NCBI GenBank assembly: GCA_038496445.1
Contig: JALMLS010000376.1
Location: forward strand, 310,001-374,000
DNA from: Trichosphaerium sp. ATCC 40318
Taxonomy: Eukaryota > Discosea > Flabellinia > Trichosidae
Reading direction: 5' to 3'
Length of the DNA: 64,000 bases
Under the pieces are notes generated by a model. It worked only from the letters and a program-made list of their open reading frames with translations. It searched no databases and was not told where the DNA came from. Each line of letters begins with the position of its first letter. The first letter of the stretch is position 1. Position numbers and translations under genes: made by a program. Positions 21,990 through 35,479 of this stretch are shown one piece after another.

Positions 21990-24226
21990 ATGACAAGTCG
22001 CGATAAAGTCTGCTGGGTGTTGTTGGCAATGTCAACGCACAGACGCAATCATATCGAGCTAGAGGACATTGAACATTACGACGATAATGCTTCCGGACCT
22101 GTTCCGGCGTCTAGTGCCTGGCCAACTTCTGTAAAGTATATTTTGGGATGCGAGTTATGCGAACGGTACAATTTGTACAGGTAATAGCACCTTACGCGAC
22201 ACAGGTTCTCGTACTATGGCATTAGATCAATTTTGTTGGTATACCTAACAGAAGCCATTAAAATGAGCGATGACAATGCAACCGTAACTCTCCATCTTTT
22301 CATAGCGTTGGCATACTCCTCTGCGATAGTTGGTGGTATTATATCAGATTCTTGGCTAGGTGAGTGTTGAATGCTCTACAACGATCAATTACGCGTGGGA
22401 GATGCTAATATGGTGTAGGAAAATACAATACAATACTATACGTGTCTATTCTGTACACTATTGGCGGTGGTGTGCTTAGCGTCACTGCAATACCATGTAA
22501 GCGCAAAAAACCCCAAATTTACTGACACTTTGTAGCATCAGGCAATATTTGGGGAATGGCTGCAGGATTGCTTATTATAGCGCTCAGTACAGGTGGTACG
22601 TATAATAAACGCGGTATTGAACTTTTAACCAAGAGGTAAGGAATAAAATCGAGTGTATCAACATTTATTGGAGATCAGCTTCCTGAAGCACGTGAGGATG
22701 ATATGACGAGCATATTCCATTTGTTTTACTTTAGTATTAATTTGGGCTCACTCTTTTCAACATTTCTGACACCTATTCTTAAAGTGTACGCCTCTAACTT
22801 GAATTTCAAAAATAACCAATGTTATTAAAGTTTTTCTTTAGACATTTCAACTTTGCTATTGCGTTTGGTGTTCCAGCTATTTTATTGGGTATTGCTACGT
22901 TTATTTTCTGGCTTGGTAAGAAACAATATGTTAAGGTATACTATAGTAAAGCTGCGCAGCATTGTATGTAAAACTAAAACAGTACAGGTTCCACCGACGC
23001 CGAATCTGTTTGTGAAAAGTATTAAAGTGCTTTGGTATTCCTTTAGAGGATACTGGCGTTCAAAAGGAACTGATACAAATAAGAGCTTCTTTCGACATGC
23101 TGAAGGACATTTTCCGGTTGCATTTATTGATGACGTTAAACAAGTATGTTAGTTCTTAATGCGGGAAAATGATTGCTAATTTTTTATCCAAGACGTTGAG
23201 AACATTTTTATTCTTTGTTCCCCTACCTATTTTTTGGAGTTTATGGGATCAATACTCTTCGCGTTGGGTTCTTCAAGGACTCCAAATGAATACTGAAATA
23301 GGTGGCTGGAAAATAGAGGCAGAACAAATGCAAGGTATATTCACTGAATTTATTAATTATTCGATTTTAATTTATTCTTAGTTCTCAATCCACTGTTTAT
23401 CTTGATTCTCATTCCTGTATTCAACAGTATTATCTACGCAGGTTTTAAACGTTGCAATATTACATTAGATCCACTAAAGCATAAGATGGGACCTGGTATA
23501 TTGTTACTTGGACTTTCATTTGTTGTAGCTGGATTTTTACAGCTTTCGATTGATAGCTCTCTTGTTGCTCCTTTGCCTTCAACCAACACAACTATGATAC
23601 CAACCACATTATCACCAACCTTCAATGTTAGCGCCCCAAGTAACTCTACATTAGCACCAGGTAACCGCATTTCAAATATTCATAAACACTCGACGCTGAT
23701 TCACTCTTTAGTTGCACCAACAAGCAATATTTCTGTCCTTTGGCAAATACCACAATACTTCCTCGTATGTCGAAAAAAACTTCACCTCTTTTGTTCCAGC
23801 CTATTGGCACATTGCGATTCTAACTCTTAGTGCTAGATGTGTTGTGGAGAAATACTTGTTTCAATAACAGGCCTTGAATTTGCTTATACTCAAGCACCTA
23901 AAGCTATGAAAAGTGTTGTCATGGCAGGATTCTTACTTACAACAGGTTTGTGTGACACAATCTTTTTTTTTCTGTATTTGCATTGTTTGTAACGTGTGTT
24001 TGTTGTAGCTCTTGGCAATTTGCTTGTAGTTGCTTTTGCTCATGTAAATTTTGGCGGTTCTCAAGCCTATGCTTTCTTTTTTTTCGCAGGTCTCATGGCT
24101 GTCTTTGACGTGATTTTTCTCGTCATAAACTGGAATTTCAAGTACCGTAGTGCTGAGCCTGCAAACTTGGACGTTTTTGATACAGTTGAGTTTGATGTAT
24201 TACTTGAAGAAGAAAAAGACATCTAA
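21990..24226 (+). CDS. Proton-coupled oligopeptide transporter (POT/SLC15 family)
   Basis: The family imports di- and tripeptides with protons. After a short acidic cytosolic N-terminus, [20 protein letters not shown] (joined across an intron whose donor is GTACAA near 22168) matches the first helix signature of POT carriers with its ExxER motif. Later exons give [34 protein letters not shown] and [14 protein letters not shown], all hallmarks of the family. Further hydrophobic exons follow. A Thr/Pro/Ser-rich extracellular loop with several N-glycosylation sites lies at about 23560-23720. The last helix exon ends at 24226 with an acidic tail. About 12 membrane segments are expected. Start is 21990, or the inner Met at 22029. 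It may recover peptides made by lysosomal proteases. Confidence 0.88.
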
Positions 24227-24732
24227 TTCCAAAGAAAACAACACTAATGGGCTCATTGCAAAGTAGGATTAATACGATTATTTATGTACCATAAAACTTT
24301 AAAGTCTTATTTACGTACCAACGTTTTTATCTTTTCCCATATGTTAAATCAATGTTTACGTTACCACATTGAGTACTTGTTGGGAGTTAAGGCATTAAAA
24401 TAAGCTTCGTGTACTTACTACTACTTTGCAACGCAAAAAGCTGTCTTGAAATGGAGTCATGCCACTGTAGTTCACGTGATAGTTTGGCCTTGACACTATT
24501 GTTAGGGTAGAAATATGCTGTGAACTGTCAACGAATAGTAACCAAATAACTGATCTTGACGTTGTGTGCAAAATACGGGAAAATTACACGAAATACTGAC
24601 AAAATGAAGACTGTACAATATTGCAATCTCAGCCTAAGGACTGCTGTTATTCTTTTCTAAATATTCTTGTTGAAAGAAATTCAGATATTTTCAGTACATT
24701 AAGACAGACTGAGGTTATTTATTCAATCTCCG
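24227..24732. other. Intergenic region upstream of the VWA-eEF1A gene
   Basis: AT-rich sequence between two plus-strand genes. It contains TCACGTGA at 24472-24479. A minus-strand frame ending at 24395 reads coding-like (SGMTPFQDSFLRCKVV) but has no ATG in frame, so I do not call it. No repeat or RNA gene seen. Confidence 0.5.
24472..24479. promoter_or_regulatory. TCACGTGA palindrome (E-box-like)
   Basis: This is the only one of ten TCACGTGA octamers in the window that clearly lies outside any gene. It is 254 bases upstream of the VWA-eEF1A start codon. It has the core bound by bHLH factors. Whether it acts here is untested. Confidence 0.35.
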
Positions 24733-27700
24733 ATGGAAAAGGATGAAGACGAGAACGTTACTAAGGCCAAAGCGTTATTGACGCTAAAGGATAGCTTAGG
24801 TACTTGTATTACATGTTCTAGACGCTTACTAAAAATAAAACGTCTAATTAGGCCCTTTCTATGAGGAGCAGAAGCAAATACTGCTTTCCAGTGTATGTCA
24901 AAAGCCGTTGGTAGAAGCAGCCTCAGTTTTGAAAGAGCTTGCTTCTAGCAAGTTTATAACCACTGATGAGGTGGCTCAATGGACAGTTAAACTCATGACA
25001 TCTTCTGTTGGTTCGTATTACGGCCAATCGGCTTATTAGGGTTTTTCAACGCGTTAGACATTGTATTGATTAAACTAGGAGCGCCTGTAGTGCCAGTTGT
25101 AGCAAAACCAGCGCCAGCTGCGCCATCGCCTGAGCTGGAAGCTTCAAAGCCACCAGAACCACAACCAGAGGCTAGCGCTCAAAAAGCAAAAACAATTATG
25201 TGGGGAGACGTAGAAATAACACCACAAACAACACTAGTGTCGCTTCAAAAAGAACTGGCGTACGTAATACACAGTGCCAAGGTCCCTTGAAAAGTTAACA
25301 TACTAATTTTGCTAAAACAGCAACTTTGCATTTCAGTTAATTGCGTGTCAACACATAAGTTAATTTTTTGAAACCCTCTTTAGAAAGCGTGTAAATGCAT
25401 CTGAGACAGATATTGAACTTCTTGTTGTTACATTACAAGCTGAGTTTAATACGAATACTCTTGATGATTTGATTGCTCTTGATAAAAAGGACAGAGCCTT
25501 TCACGTGCTTGATGATTTTGAGACTTATATGATAAGTTTGTTTCGTATGGCTGTCGCTGCTATTGTAGTTCTACCTTGCTTTGGTATGTTAGCTTCCTGG
25601 TTTTTTGTGTTGGTGTTGTTGACAAGAGTTTTCCGTAGAACAAGCTATTAAAAAAGAGGAGGAAAAAAAAAAGAGTATCGAGCTCAAAGCACAAAAGGAT
25701 GAAGAATCGCTATCTCAAATGTTAACTTTATGGAATGAACAAGGTGCTAATATGATGTTACTTCCTCTAAATACAAAGGTAAAGTTCAAGCAAACAATTT
25801 GCGCACAGTGAAAAATGTTGCAACATGTAATACCTTTTCAGGTGTACTACTTTGCTGCAATCGAACGTAAAGATGCCCGTGAGGTCACTAAAGAGTCAAA
25901 AGAACATATCTTATTTTTCTTGGATATAAGTAGCTCTATGAATCACAACGAAAGAGGTATATCTGAGTATTCATTGTTATCAATACAGTGGCTAACCCTC
26001 TTGCTAGGTAGATACCTTCCTCCTAAAAGCATGGACCATCCAGCTTCAAGCATTAAACAAGCCAGAGGACTCATTGCTCCAATTGCTCTTGCTGCTATGA
26101 AGGTAACAGCACGTTTGTAAGTTTGTTGTAGCTGATTGTTCTCGTCTTAGAGAGGCTCTTCCTTTTCCATTATACCATGGAACAGTAAAGTCAACCCAAA
26201 AATTACTTTCTTACCAGAAGAGTTTATGGTACGTAAAATGCATATCTTACTGTGCGTTTTTAGTTCAGTTCAAAACGGTAACTTAGCGCACACTTCAGCA
26301 CGTTATACGGACAGTTTTAATTGCTTTTAATGCTAGGAAGAGGACGGAAACCTTGGTATTGATGCGAACATAACAGAAACCATAGAGGCTAGAACAGGAC
26401 CTACTATATTTACAGCACGTGGCCAAACTAACATGGAAGCTGCATTGAATTCTTGCAGTAGAGGCATTGAAAAGTTAGCCCCAAACGTATGAAACAAAAG
26501 TTGGTGTCTGTTTTTGTGATTGCTCATTAGTTCTTAGGCATCAAATATTATTATATGGTTCTTGACTGACGGTGAAGAAACGAGGTATGAAGTACCTGGT
26601 TCTAGATCTAAACCAATACCATCAAACCCACGTGATCCAAATTACCACTATTTTAACATGCAAAATCCGCAAGGTACCAATGATTATATTAATCATTACT
26701 TTTGTTTTAATATGTTGTTATTGTTATTGACTTATATTTTAAGGGCTAACTTCTTACCACTTGCACATGATAAAAAATTTCTCTACAGCATTAGATAAAG
26801 TTAAGAAGACGGCTAAAAAGTGTAAAGTCGAGTTTCACGTACAACAATCAAGGGCACTTCTTTTTTCTTGGAAATTTACAAAAAATTAGGTTTGTCACTT
26901 TGGAGATGCCAACCCTGTATTTTTAGATAAACTACGCCTTGCAGCAAATGGTAAGCTAAGGCGACAATAATTTTTGCTTCAAAAAACGCTGAGGCAATGC
27001 AGTTAACATTTCTTTTTTCAGGTCAATTTCATGCTGTCACAAATATTGAGAAACTCAAGGGCGAAATGTTGTCTTTGAATGCTGGAAGTGATTCAACGGT
27101 GACCATCGTATCTCCTAACTCTAATACAGAGGTTATTAAACCATGTGCAATGGGAGATGGCATGCTTTTTAGGTTCGTGACAAACAATCTTGTTTTATTG
27201 TTTTTTGGTTTCTTTGTTAACAGATGTATTTAGCCGTGGTGAGATTCCAACTCAATTATACCTTGAAGAGATCATTCCAGAAAAATCATTAAGCATTAAG
27301 TTTACTGACAATAGCGCACTGCTTGATAACTATGAATCATCTCCAGTCTCTATTGCTGTAGCCATGAGTACGTATCAAATAATAGGTTAATTATACTAAA
27401 ATGTTTCTGTAGGTGTTATGGAGATTGTCTCGTTGGAGCCTCAACTTGAAGTTATCATACAATCACTCACCCAAAATATTTCCACTGAACAGATTATCAA
27501 GGCTTCAAATGACTTAAATGAACTCAAGAGCGCCAGAATGACAGCTATTGCCAATGTGTTAAAGGTTTGTTACTCGAATTTTATTAACTAAGTTGTATCG
27601 ACTTCACTTTGTTTACAATTATGTTGATAGGTTATCAAATCCAACAGTCTCCTCCAAGCTTTCCTAGAAAAAACTCTAGAAGCTGTTGCTACTCAGATTG

Positions 27701-30700
27701 AGGCTCTAGAGCGCATGCTTGACCAAATTCAAAGGCCAGATCAAAAAGACTATAATGCATCTGCAGCCAAGAATACAGAACTTTTTACTGAAAGAGAACA
27801 ACTTGCTATCGCTGCAGGATTAGATTCAATGAAAGTTAACTTAGGTCATGGTATCGTAACAAGAAAAAACCTAGATAGGTGAGCTATTTATTGAACAAAA
27901 AGAATTGTTTTGTTAACTACTTTTTTCTCAAGACGAATTCAACGATTGGTTGCTAGTCGAGGCGTATGGGCAAGAACTATGTTAAGTAGACACTGTGAAA
28001 TTGTTTCAACAGAAAAAGGTACAAACTTTGATCACTATTTCTTTAAAACCTGGATGTGTATTGTTTGTCTTACAGTAATATGAAATTGTCAAGTCGACAT
28101 TTTATTGTTCTTATGCAAACTCTTTTTTTTTTGTGTTCTGACTTTGTCTTCCAAAGGAGATGTTACACTCTTGTCCTTACTCATATTTGATGAAAACGTT
28201 AGAAAGTACAGAGAAAGCTATATTGTGAAAACAATAGTATCTACAAACGACAATACACCTGAGTTTAGAGTCAAGCTTCTGAACAGTAAACAACGAACAT
28301 TGCAAGATAGATATTTCCATGGTGATAACGTAGAAGATGTTATGGTAGAAATTACAGCTTCGATTAAGGTTGATGGTTCTGTTTCTACTTTGAAACACGT
28401 GTTTAAAGTAGCTGAAGTGTACCCAAAACTAGTTGCACAGTACGTGCTCTTCACTTTGTTAATTTTGTTTCAAAGAAACAATTTCGCATTTTATTCTTAG
28501 TCTTATACTCTCAAAGGTATCATTGTACACCAAAGACAGACGATCTTGAAAATGCATCAAAAAGATTCTTTGACCCTCTATCATATTCAAGGTAAAAATA
28601 CCAACACAAGCCCTTCTTGCTTGCTTTGTTGTTTTCTGTTCTAACTACTTTAAATAGCTTTTTGGAACTCATTGGAGAAGGCAACACACTACCTGCATAC
28701 TGCTACAATATTGGAGAGAATCAATCCGTTGGATTGCTCTATAATGCCAAAGAATTACTTCATGTACAAGATGGAGGTTCAGATGGTACTTCCTTCTCTT
28801 ACTTCAGGTAAAGTCACAGTTATTAAATATTATCTTTTTAACACGCCCAAGGTTATACTGGCGTCTTGCAGCTAAGAAAGATACCAAGGCTGTTCGTATC
28901 CCTGGTACTTTCCACGACGCGAATTTTGCTCTTCCAATAGCCCCTGACCCATTATCCAATCTCGTGTTATCAAATCTCTTACCAGGACTCATCTCTGAAT
29001 TCGTCACAGGTAAACCTTGGTTTTTTTTTGTTTTGTTTTATTCCACTTGTTTGACTCTTGCTAGGTACTCCGTTTGCACCATTGGGTGAGATTGGTATCT
29101 TATATATTGGATACATTATGATGCACTTGAGGCAGGCCAATCACAGCGGAGTTGATATCGCACGTATCACAGAGATGCTGAGTTCGATGTCTGTTTGGAT
29201 TGACAACCCAAAAACAAATCCAAAAGTTGCAGATTTTCAAGGCATCATTGACAGAATGGTTGAAAAATGTGCTGTGCCAACAAGTGACTCTCCTGGAAAA
29301 TACATACCAGTTAAAGCGTTAATATTCGCTGTACTAGATGATAAACATGCTTCTGATGTTAAGCTAGAAGCTCTTCAAACTGAAACTTGGAGGCGATGTT
29401 TCAAGCTACTCTTAGGTAAAACAAAGGGTACAGCTGCTAAGAACATATCAAAATCACTTGAAGAAGTTCAATTGTTTGCACGTGATTGGGCGTTTGATCT
29501 TGTTCACAAACTCGCACCACTATTTAAGGTTCCTGAGGTACTCATCATATTGTTTGTTATCTTTTGGCTTTTGTACTTATCCTTGTATTAAGGGATACGA
29601 AGATGATCCAGAAGTACCATCTGATATTATTTATGTTGCTGAGAGGATATCACGAATGGTGAATGATCATACTGTTGCGACACCTGAAGATGAAATAATA
29701 GATTTCTTGAACACACCAAAGGTTTTACCTATCGTTATCAAATCTATTACAGACGTCATTCACGAACTAGGCACGCTAGTTTATATAAACCACAACTATA
29801 TTTTCTTACTTTGATATAATAGGTAACAAAGGTTTTGCTCATAACTTTAAATGGAGCTTTATTCAACGGTATTTATTCTGTTGTTGTGGTATGTTTGATA
29901 TGTCTATTACTGATCTCAAGGCTCGATTTGCAAATTACCAAGATACCGATGAGTTTGAAAATATATTGAGAAATCACCTTGCTTCTCTAAAGAATATGAT
30001 GACTTGGGATAATGTTCTGTTTTCTTGGATGGAAAAGGATAATGAAGGTTATGTTCATACGTGCCTTGAAATTCGTGATTCAGACCATCCAGACCAATTA
30101 CTATTGAGAAAAGTTTCCAAAAATATTGTATCAATATTCAACTACAATGACACAAAAGCTCCTGAAACTCGAAAGGTTTTACTCCGCTTGTGGACAATGT
30201 ACAAAAAAGTTCTTTTACAATGATTTTTTTGCTTATACTTTTAGGTACAAGCACGTGCTTAAGTTGAAAAAATGGTCAGGAAATAAATACACAGGCGAGG
30301 GATTGTTATCTATTGATTGGTTGGTTGTCAAAGCTCTTAAAGATTCTTCTGGAAAAATATTGGAGCAACTTTCACAAGCACAAAAATCAGTTTACAGCGC
30401 TGCCATGTCTTGGAAGCGTGATGACTACGCCAAGTGGGGTAAGATACTAATGTTGTTGTATGATACCTTAACAAAGTTTTAGCGCCACCAAAGAAAGAGA
30501 TTAAGCGTATTGAAAACTATACTGGTCGTGCCAGGCAATCAGCTCAAAGACCAACAGGAAAACCTAAGATTTCAGTTGTATTTATTGGAAATGTTGATGC
30601 TGGAAAGTCTACAACATCTGGTCATCTTATTGCCAAGTGCAATGGTATTAGTAAACACCAACTGGCTACCATGGAAAAAGAAGCAGCCAAAATCGGTACA

Positions 30701-32490
30701 AACCCTTGATGATTTGAAGAACTGAAGACAAAAACAAAAGTGTCATTCTAAGTATGACTTAGGTAAAACGTCCTTTAAGTACGCTTGGATTATGGATGGT
30801 CTCAAGGATGAAAGAGAAAGAGGTCTTTCTATTGACTTAGCAGTACGTTTTCGTATATCTATATTAGGTATTTCGTAACAGTTTCTAGCTATGGACTATT
30901 AAGACTGAAAAGTATGATGTCGATTTAATTGATGCTCCTGGCCACAAGGATTTCGTAAAAAATATGGCTTCTGGTGCTAGTCTGGCAGATGCTGCCGTGT
31001 TGTTAGTAGATGCTTCTCCTGGACACTTTGAGGAGGGATTAAAGAAAGATGGTAACATGAAAGGAGAACTTCAAATGGCGTTTACTCTTGGTACGTTTTC
31101 GTTGAAATAGCTTCTTATTATTTTCTTATTTTCACTGTTCAGGTGTAACAAACTTTATTGTTTGTATTAACAAAATGGATACTATTAATTACGATCAAAA
31201 AAGATACCAAGAAGTGCTTACTGAAACAATGAGGTGTATGAAGCGTATCGGTATAAAGGTACCTCGTTGTATCTTCATTCCAGTGTCGTCTTGGGTTGGT
31301 GAAAATCTCACTGTACCTACCACTAAAATGCCTTGGTATAAAGGCTGGTCGGTAAGAACTATTAGTCTATCTAATTGTAGTGTTCCTAAATCAATTGCCT
31401 AGACCACAAAGAGAGGCGGAGATATAGTAAAAGGCAAAACCCTTTTAGAGGTAAGCAACTCTGTCTTGTTCGCTCATTTTTCTTGACAGTTACGCTCACT
31501 CTATGTTAGGCAATCAACTCAATAAACACACACGAACGCGCCATTTCAATGCCTCTCAAGATTCCAATCTTAATGCTGCACAAGATTGGTGGCGTAGGTA
31601 ATAGATTCACATTAACTACTTGTAGCAGCTAAACACGCAAATTAGGAACTGTTGCTGTTGGACGTGTTGCTTCTGGTACACTAAAAGCTGGTGAAGAGAT
31701 TTGTATTTGTCCTCTGGGTGATAAACCATGGAAAGTTGGAGCCATTGAAATTAATCACTCAAATATCTCTGAGGTACATTAAAAACTATCTAAACAACAA
31801 TGTCCTTATATTTTCTTACTTTATTCTTTAGGCTTATCCAGGAGATTTGGTTGGTTTCAATGTTAAAGGTTTAGGGCCTCGTACATATGCTCGTGGTGCT
31901 GTAGCGTATAAACCTTCTGAAGGACCTTTACCCCAAGTAAGAAGGTTTTTAGCCCAAGTTGTTATCGTGTCTCACAGTACGTTCTTAAACATAACTATAA
32001 ATGCTTTATGTTTGTTTTTCTAATACGTTTCCACAGAGAACATCAAAGAAGGTTACCTTCCTTACTTTTTTGCACATACTGCTAGTTTCCCTTGTAAATT
32101 CGCAAAGCTTGTCGCTAGAATAGATAAGAGGACAGGAAAGGTGATTGAGAAAGATCCTAAGAGCCTCAAGACAGGTGACGCTGCTAACGTTATTATGGAG
32201 CCTACAAATGCTCAAGCTTTACAACCTTACAAAGACTTTCCACCACTTGGTACGTCTTTGATTATTATAATGGCTTTTTTGCTTCTTTAAGGGCGCACGT
32301 GCGCCTTAAAATGGAAGTTTTCCGCCTCAAACAACGTAAGTTTATGCTGATTGTGGTTTTTAAAGGGCGGTTTGTTGTTCGTGATCAGAGTGAAGTTGTT
32401 GCATTTGGTTTGGTTCGTGAGATTCTTGAGTTTAAAGAACAAAGAGGCCCAAGGAAGAAGATTAGCACTAAAAGTAAATACTTGAGATAA
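24733..32490 (+). CDS. VWA domain protein fused to a complete eEF1A-like GTPase
   Basis: A charged, Pro/Ala-rich N-terminus leads to a VWA domain with an intact metal site: DISSSM at 25923-25943, the ARGQTN threonine and LTDGEE (about 26561). A beta-rich part and a long helical middle region (about 27400-30480) follow. All exons then join in frame, with no stop and no ATG at the junction (DYAKW, spliced to APPKKEIKR), into an eEF1A module. Its GTPase motifs are GNVDAGKST (about 30586), [17 protein letters not shown] (about 30931) and NKMD (31169-31180). Domains 2 and 3 follow ([22 protein letters not shown]). The first GTPase motif has Asn where eEF1A has His, and GITID is GLSID. eEF1A delivers aminoacyl-tRNA to ribosomes; the fused module could do so or be a regulatory GTPase. 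Total length is about 1,900 residues. Confidence 0.8.
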
Positions 32491-32571
32491 AAAATTTTCT
32501 TCAAATCATTAATAAAAGGCTAAGATTCTTAAACGTTTACGTCGTTGTTGTTTGGTACAAACGGGAAAGGT

Positions 32572-33084
32572 TTATTGCTCTTTCTTAGGTAGGATCGTGC
32601 AACCTGCTCGTTTAGCCAAGTTTTCTAGCCATACTTGATGGAACTTGACTAATCCTGTACTCCATGCTTCCTTGTTCTCGAAGGCGAACTCTCCTTTTTG
32701 TACTTCCTCTGTTACAATCCTAATGCATTCTTCCTCTTCAATAATAACCCACGCGTGGTAAGCTATTAGTTGAGGACCAACACCGCGCCAAGCGATGGCT
32801 TTGTTTTGTTCAAACTCTTCAATTACACAGGCGGCTTGTAATCCAAATGTCTCCCATAGAAATATGCTTCCATGGCTAAGAGTTGCGTTCTCATCTGCCG
32901 GTTTACCAAAACTTGCTATACTGACATTCTTCGCGTTTTCATACCACTCAGGCCACTTTGTGGCAGCAATCAATGTAGAAAATATTTTTGAAATGTCACC
33001 TTTTACGCAAATGTCATTGTAGGCATAAATAGGAGCAATTGCTGGATTCAGATCCAGTGGCCATTTTATCTTAGAATTTTTCAT
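32572..33084 (-). CDS. SRPBCC (polyketide cyclase/START-like) domain protein
   Basis: This is a 170-residue, single-exon protein, unusual in this intron-dense region. It has the SRPBCC pattern: an early alpha segment (DISKIFSTLIAATKWPEWYE), strands around SHGSIFLWETFGLQAACVIE, the Trp-Arg-Gly turn AIAWRGVG, AYHAWVIIEEEECIRIVTEE, and a long C-terminal helix (FHQVWLENLAKRA). The fold binds small hydrophobic ligands. No ligand or pathway can be named. Lack of introns and the compact bacterial-like length suggest transfer from bacteria, but this is inference. It is convergent with the VWA-eEF1A gene (81-base gap) and divergent from the thioredoxin gene (96-base gap). Confidence 0.75.
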   Translation of the reverse strand: MKNSKIKWPLDLNPAIAPIYAYNDICVKGDISKIFSTLIAATKWPEWYENAKNVSIASFGKPADENATLSHGSIFLWETFGLQAACVIEEFEQNKAIAWRGVGPQLIAYHAWVIIEEEECIRIVTEEVQKGEFAFENKEAWSTGLVKFHQVWLENLAKRAGCTILPKKEQ

Positions 33085-33180
33085 TTGAAGCGTGTTCTGG
33101 TGGAAAAACGGTTCGCCATAAAAAAAAAGTCAAATGGCTTCTAATCGCGTAAAATACAGTCAAAGACGTTTACAGCAACA

Positions 33181-35246
33181 ATGGAAGGAAATGTATACGA
33201 AGTAGAGAGTGATATCGAGTTTCAAGCTCTAGTACGCAATAAATAGATGTTTTATTTCTTAAACCATGCGTATAGATTGCTTCAGGTGGTGATAAACTTA
33301 TTGTAGTCGATTTCTTTGCTGTTTGGTGTGGACCGTGTAAATACATCTCTCCAGTGTTCAAACAGCTTAGGTACGATATAAAACCGCGTCTGCGTTAACC
33401 GTTATTAAGCATGGTGTATACTGGCGCTAGATTCCTAAAAGTAGGCAAGTACAAACCCAATAGAAGCCATTAAAGCGTTTTTACATCATTTTAATTATCT
33501 ACGCCTTTCATGGTTCCTCCAAATCGCTTAAAATAGAAGCGAAAAGCTTCATTCTAGCGAAAGAAAGAGTACCAGCCAAAGAGCAAAAAAAACAATACGT
33601 GTCTTACGTTCTCACAATCACTGAACTCGATACAACTTCAAAAACAAATTAAGTTTTTTTTTTCATAGAATTACCATAATTTCCTTCTACATTTATTTTC
33701 ACGTGTTGTTACCCTAATACCTATTTTTTAGATGTTGATAAATTGAAGGTAAAAAAATGTTACATTGATATGTGTTTATCACGTGATAAAAGTGGCAAAA
33801 AATAAACATATTTTTTTAGGCAACGGCACAACAAGAAGGTGTTAGAGCTATGCCTACTTTTGGATTTTATCGCAACGGTATAAAAATACAAGAGTTCTCA
33901 GGAGGAGATGCAGGACGTTTGGAGACACTAATAGGACAACTCTCTGGCGGAGAAGCAGCTAAGCCAAAACCTGCAGGATTAGGGCCATCTCCTTGGAAGT
34001 ACTTTCCTCAAGTAAGTTTCTTGCTCACAACACTCTTTCACTCACGTTGTTAAGCGCTCGTATATCTTGTTTGATGCTGGAAAGCATGAATTAATTTTGA
34101 AGAAACTTAATCAGTTTAACACAGCCCTTGCAGCAGAGGTATATCCTCCTAAACGAGGTATTTTTTAATTGACTTAATCAAACTAGAAATCACCAAATGC
34201 ATTAACTTCTGATGACTTGGCTAACCTTCAGTTGTCGTTAACCACGTACTTGTTCTTTAGATATTATTTTTAAATGGTTGTTAACTGTTTGTTTAGACTG
34301 AGCAAGAAGTCTTATTATCACGTGTCAACTTTCCCTGAAGTAGAACTTGCTGTTTTTAGAAAATTACTTGGATGGCCTTCTGATAAACTATTCCCTTGTA
34401 TGTTTGTTCCCTGGGATTTTATGTATTTAACCACATATAGGTTTGGATTTGTTGAGGCTTCTTATATTACATCCCGAAGGTGCTAAACATCTTGCAGAAA
34501 CCGCTGAGTTGGACATTTTTGAAGTGATATACGGGTAACATTTGTTTTGCTTGTTTTTTTCATAACTTATTGCTGATTTGATTGAAGGCTTCTTGAAGCT
34601 ACTGGATCATCTATGGCAACCTGTTTAATGTGTTGGAGGTTTATTGCAAACTCATATAAATACTCTCCACTCAGAACAATTATACTGAGCAAAATATCGA
34701 GGGTACTAAGAAAAAAACGCCTAAAAGTTCGTTACTAACATTGTTTTTTAACAAAAACGCGTTCATTCAATGAATTTTTTGTAAAACCAATTTTCAAGCC
34801 CTTACCTCACACCTCCTTCCTCCACTTATGTTTCTTTTATAGGTAACTACATTGGTTGATAGTTATTCATCTCATGGGAATAAAAATGTTCGTATTGCTG
34901 TTGCTACATTCCTTCTAAATCATGCTGTCTTTTCGTCCATTGATAGTAAAGACAATAATCTTTTACCTAATGTATTCTCAATGCTTAAAAAAAGTAAAAA
35001 CCCTGAAGTTATTTTCCGCCTGTTAGTTGCTGCAGGAACCACGGTATGTAATCATTTATTTTCATCTTGTGTCCACATCGTGGGCCACATCATCAACACC
35101 AAAGACTTATTGTACTATTACAGGGCTTTGCACGAGAGAATTCAAGACATTTGATCAAAACACAAGCTGTAGATGTATCTCTTCCAAAAGACTGTGAAGA
35201 AAGAAATACTACAGCTCTTTCAGAACTTAAAGACCTTTCTAAATAA
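33181..35246 (+). CDS. Thioredoxin-PUL domain protein
   Basis: The N-terminus is thioredoxin: [20 protein letters not shown] with the redox pair CGPC (about 33323-33337), then, after a divergent or partly missed exon, [17 protein letters not shown] with its cis-proline. A Gly/Pro linker ([14 protein letters not shown]) leads to a helical-repeat region: [34 protein letters not shown] and [15 protein letters not shown]. That order and spacing fits the PUL domain, an armadillo-like module that binds the C-terminus of p97/Cdc48 in PLAA. It therefore probably links thiol chemistry to p97-dependent ubiquitin processing. Introns in 33363-33800 and 34630-34845 are uncertain. TCACGTGA sits in an intron at 33779. 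Confidence 0.78.
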
Positions 35247-35479
35247 TGAAGAAATGTGCTTTGGGGTTTTTTTTTCTGTTCAAGCAAATCAATAAATAAG
35301 ATAGTCTCATTCTGAACGCATCTTGTATACAATTAATAGTCAACTGCCTAAATAATTTACATAAACGCTGCTGATGCACAGTTTAACATAATTATGATGT
35401 TACACAACAAATTAATTTAATCACTTGATGTAAATAGATATTTTATTTAGTTTTTATGTATTCTTCGTTTACCAAGTCC

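Noticed and set aside
24395-24590. A minus-strand frame reading SGMTPFQDSFLRCKVV, ankyrin-like at first sight
   Set aside because: No in-frame ATG, no upstream exon with matching phase, and too short to support ankyrin repeats.
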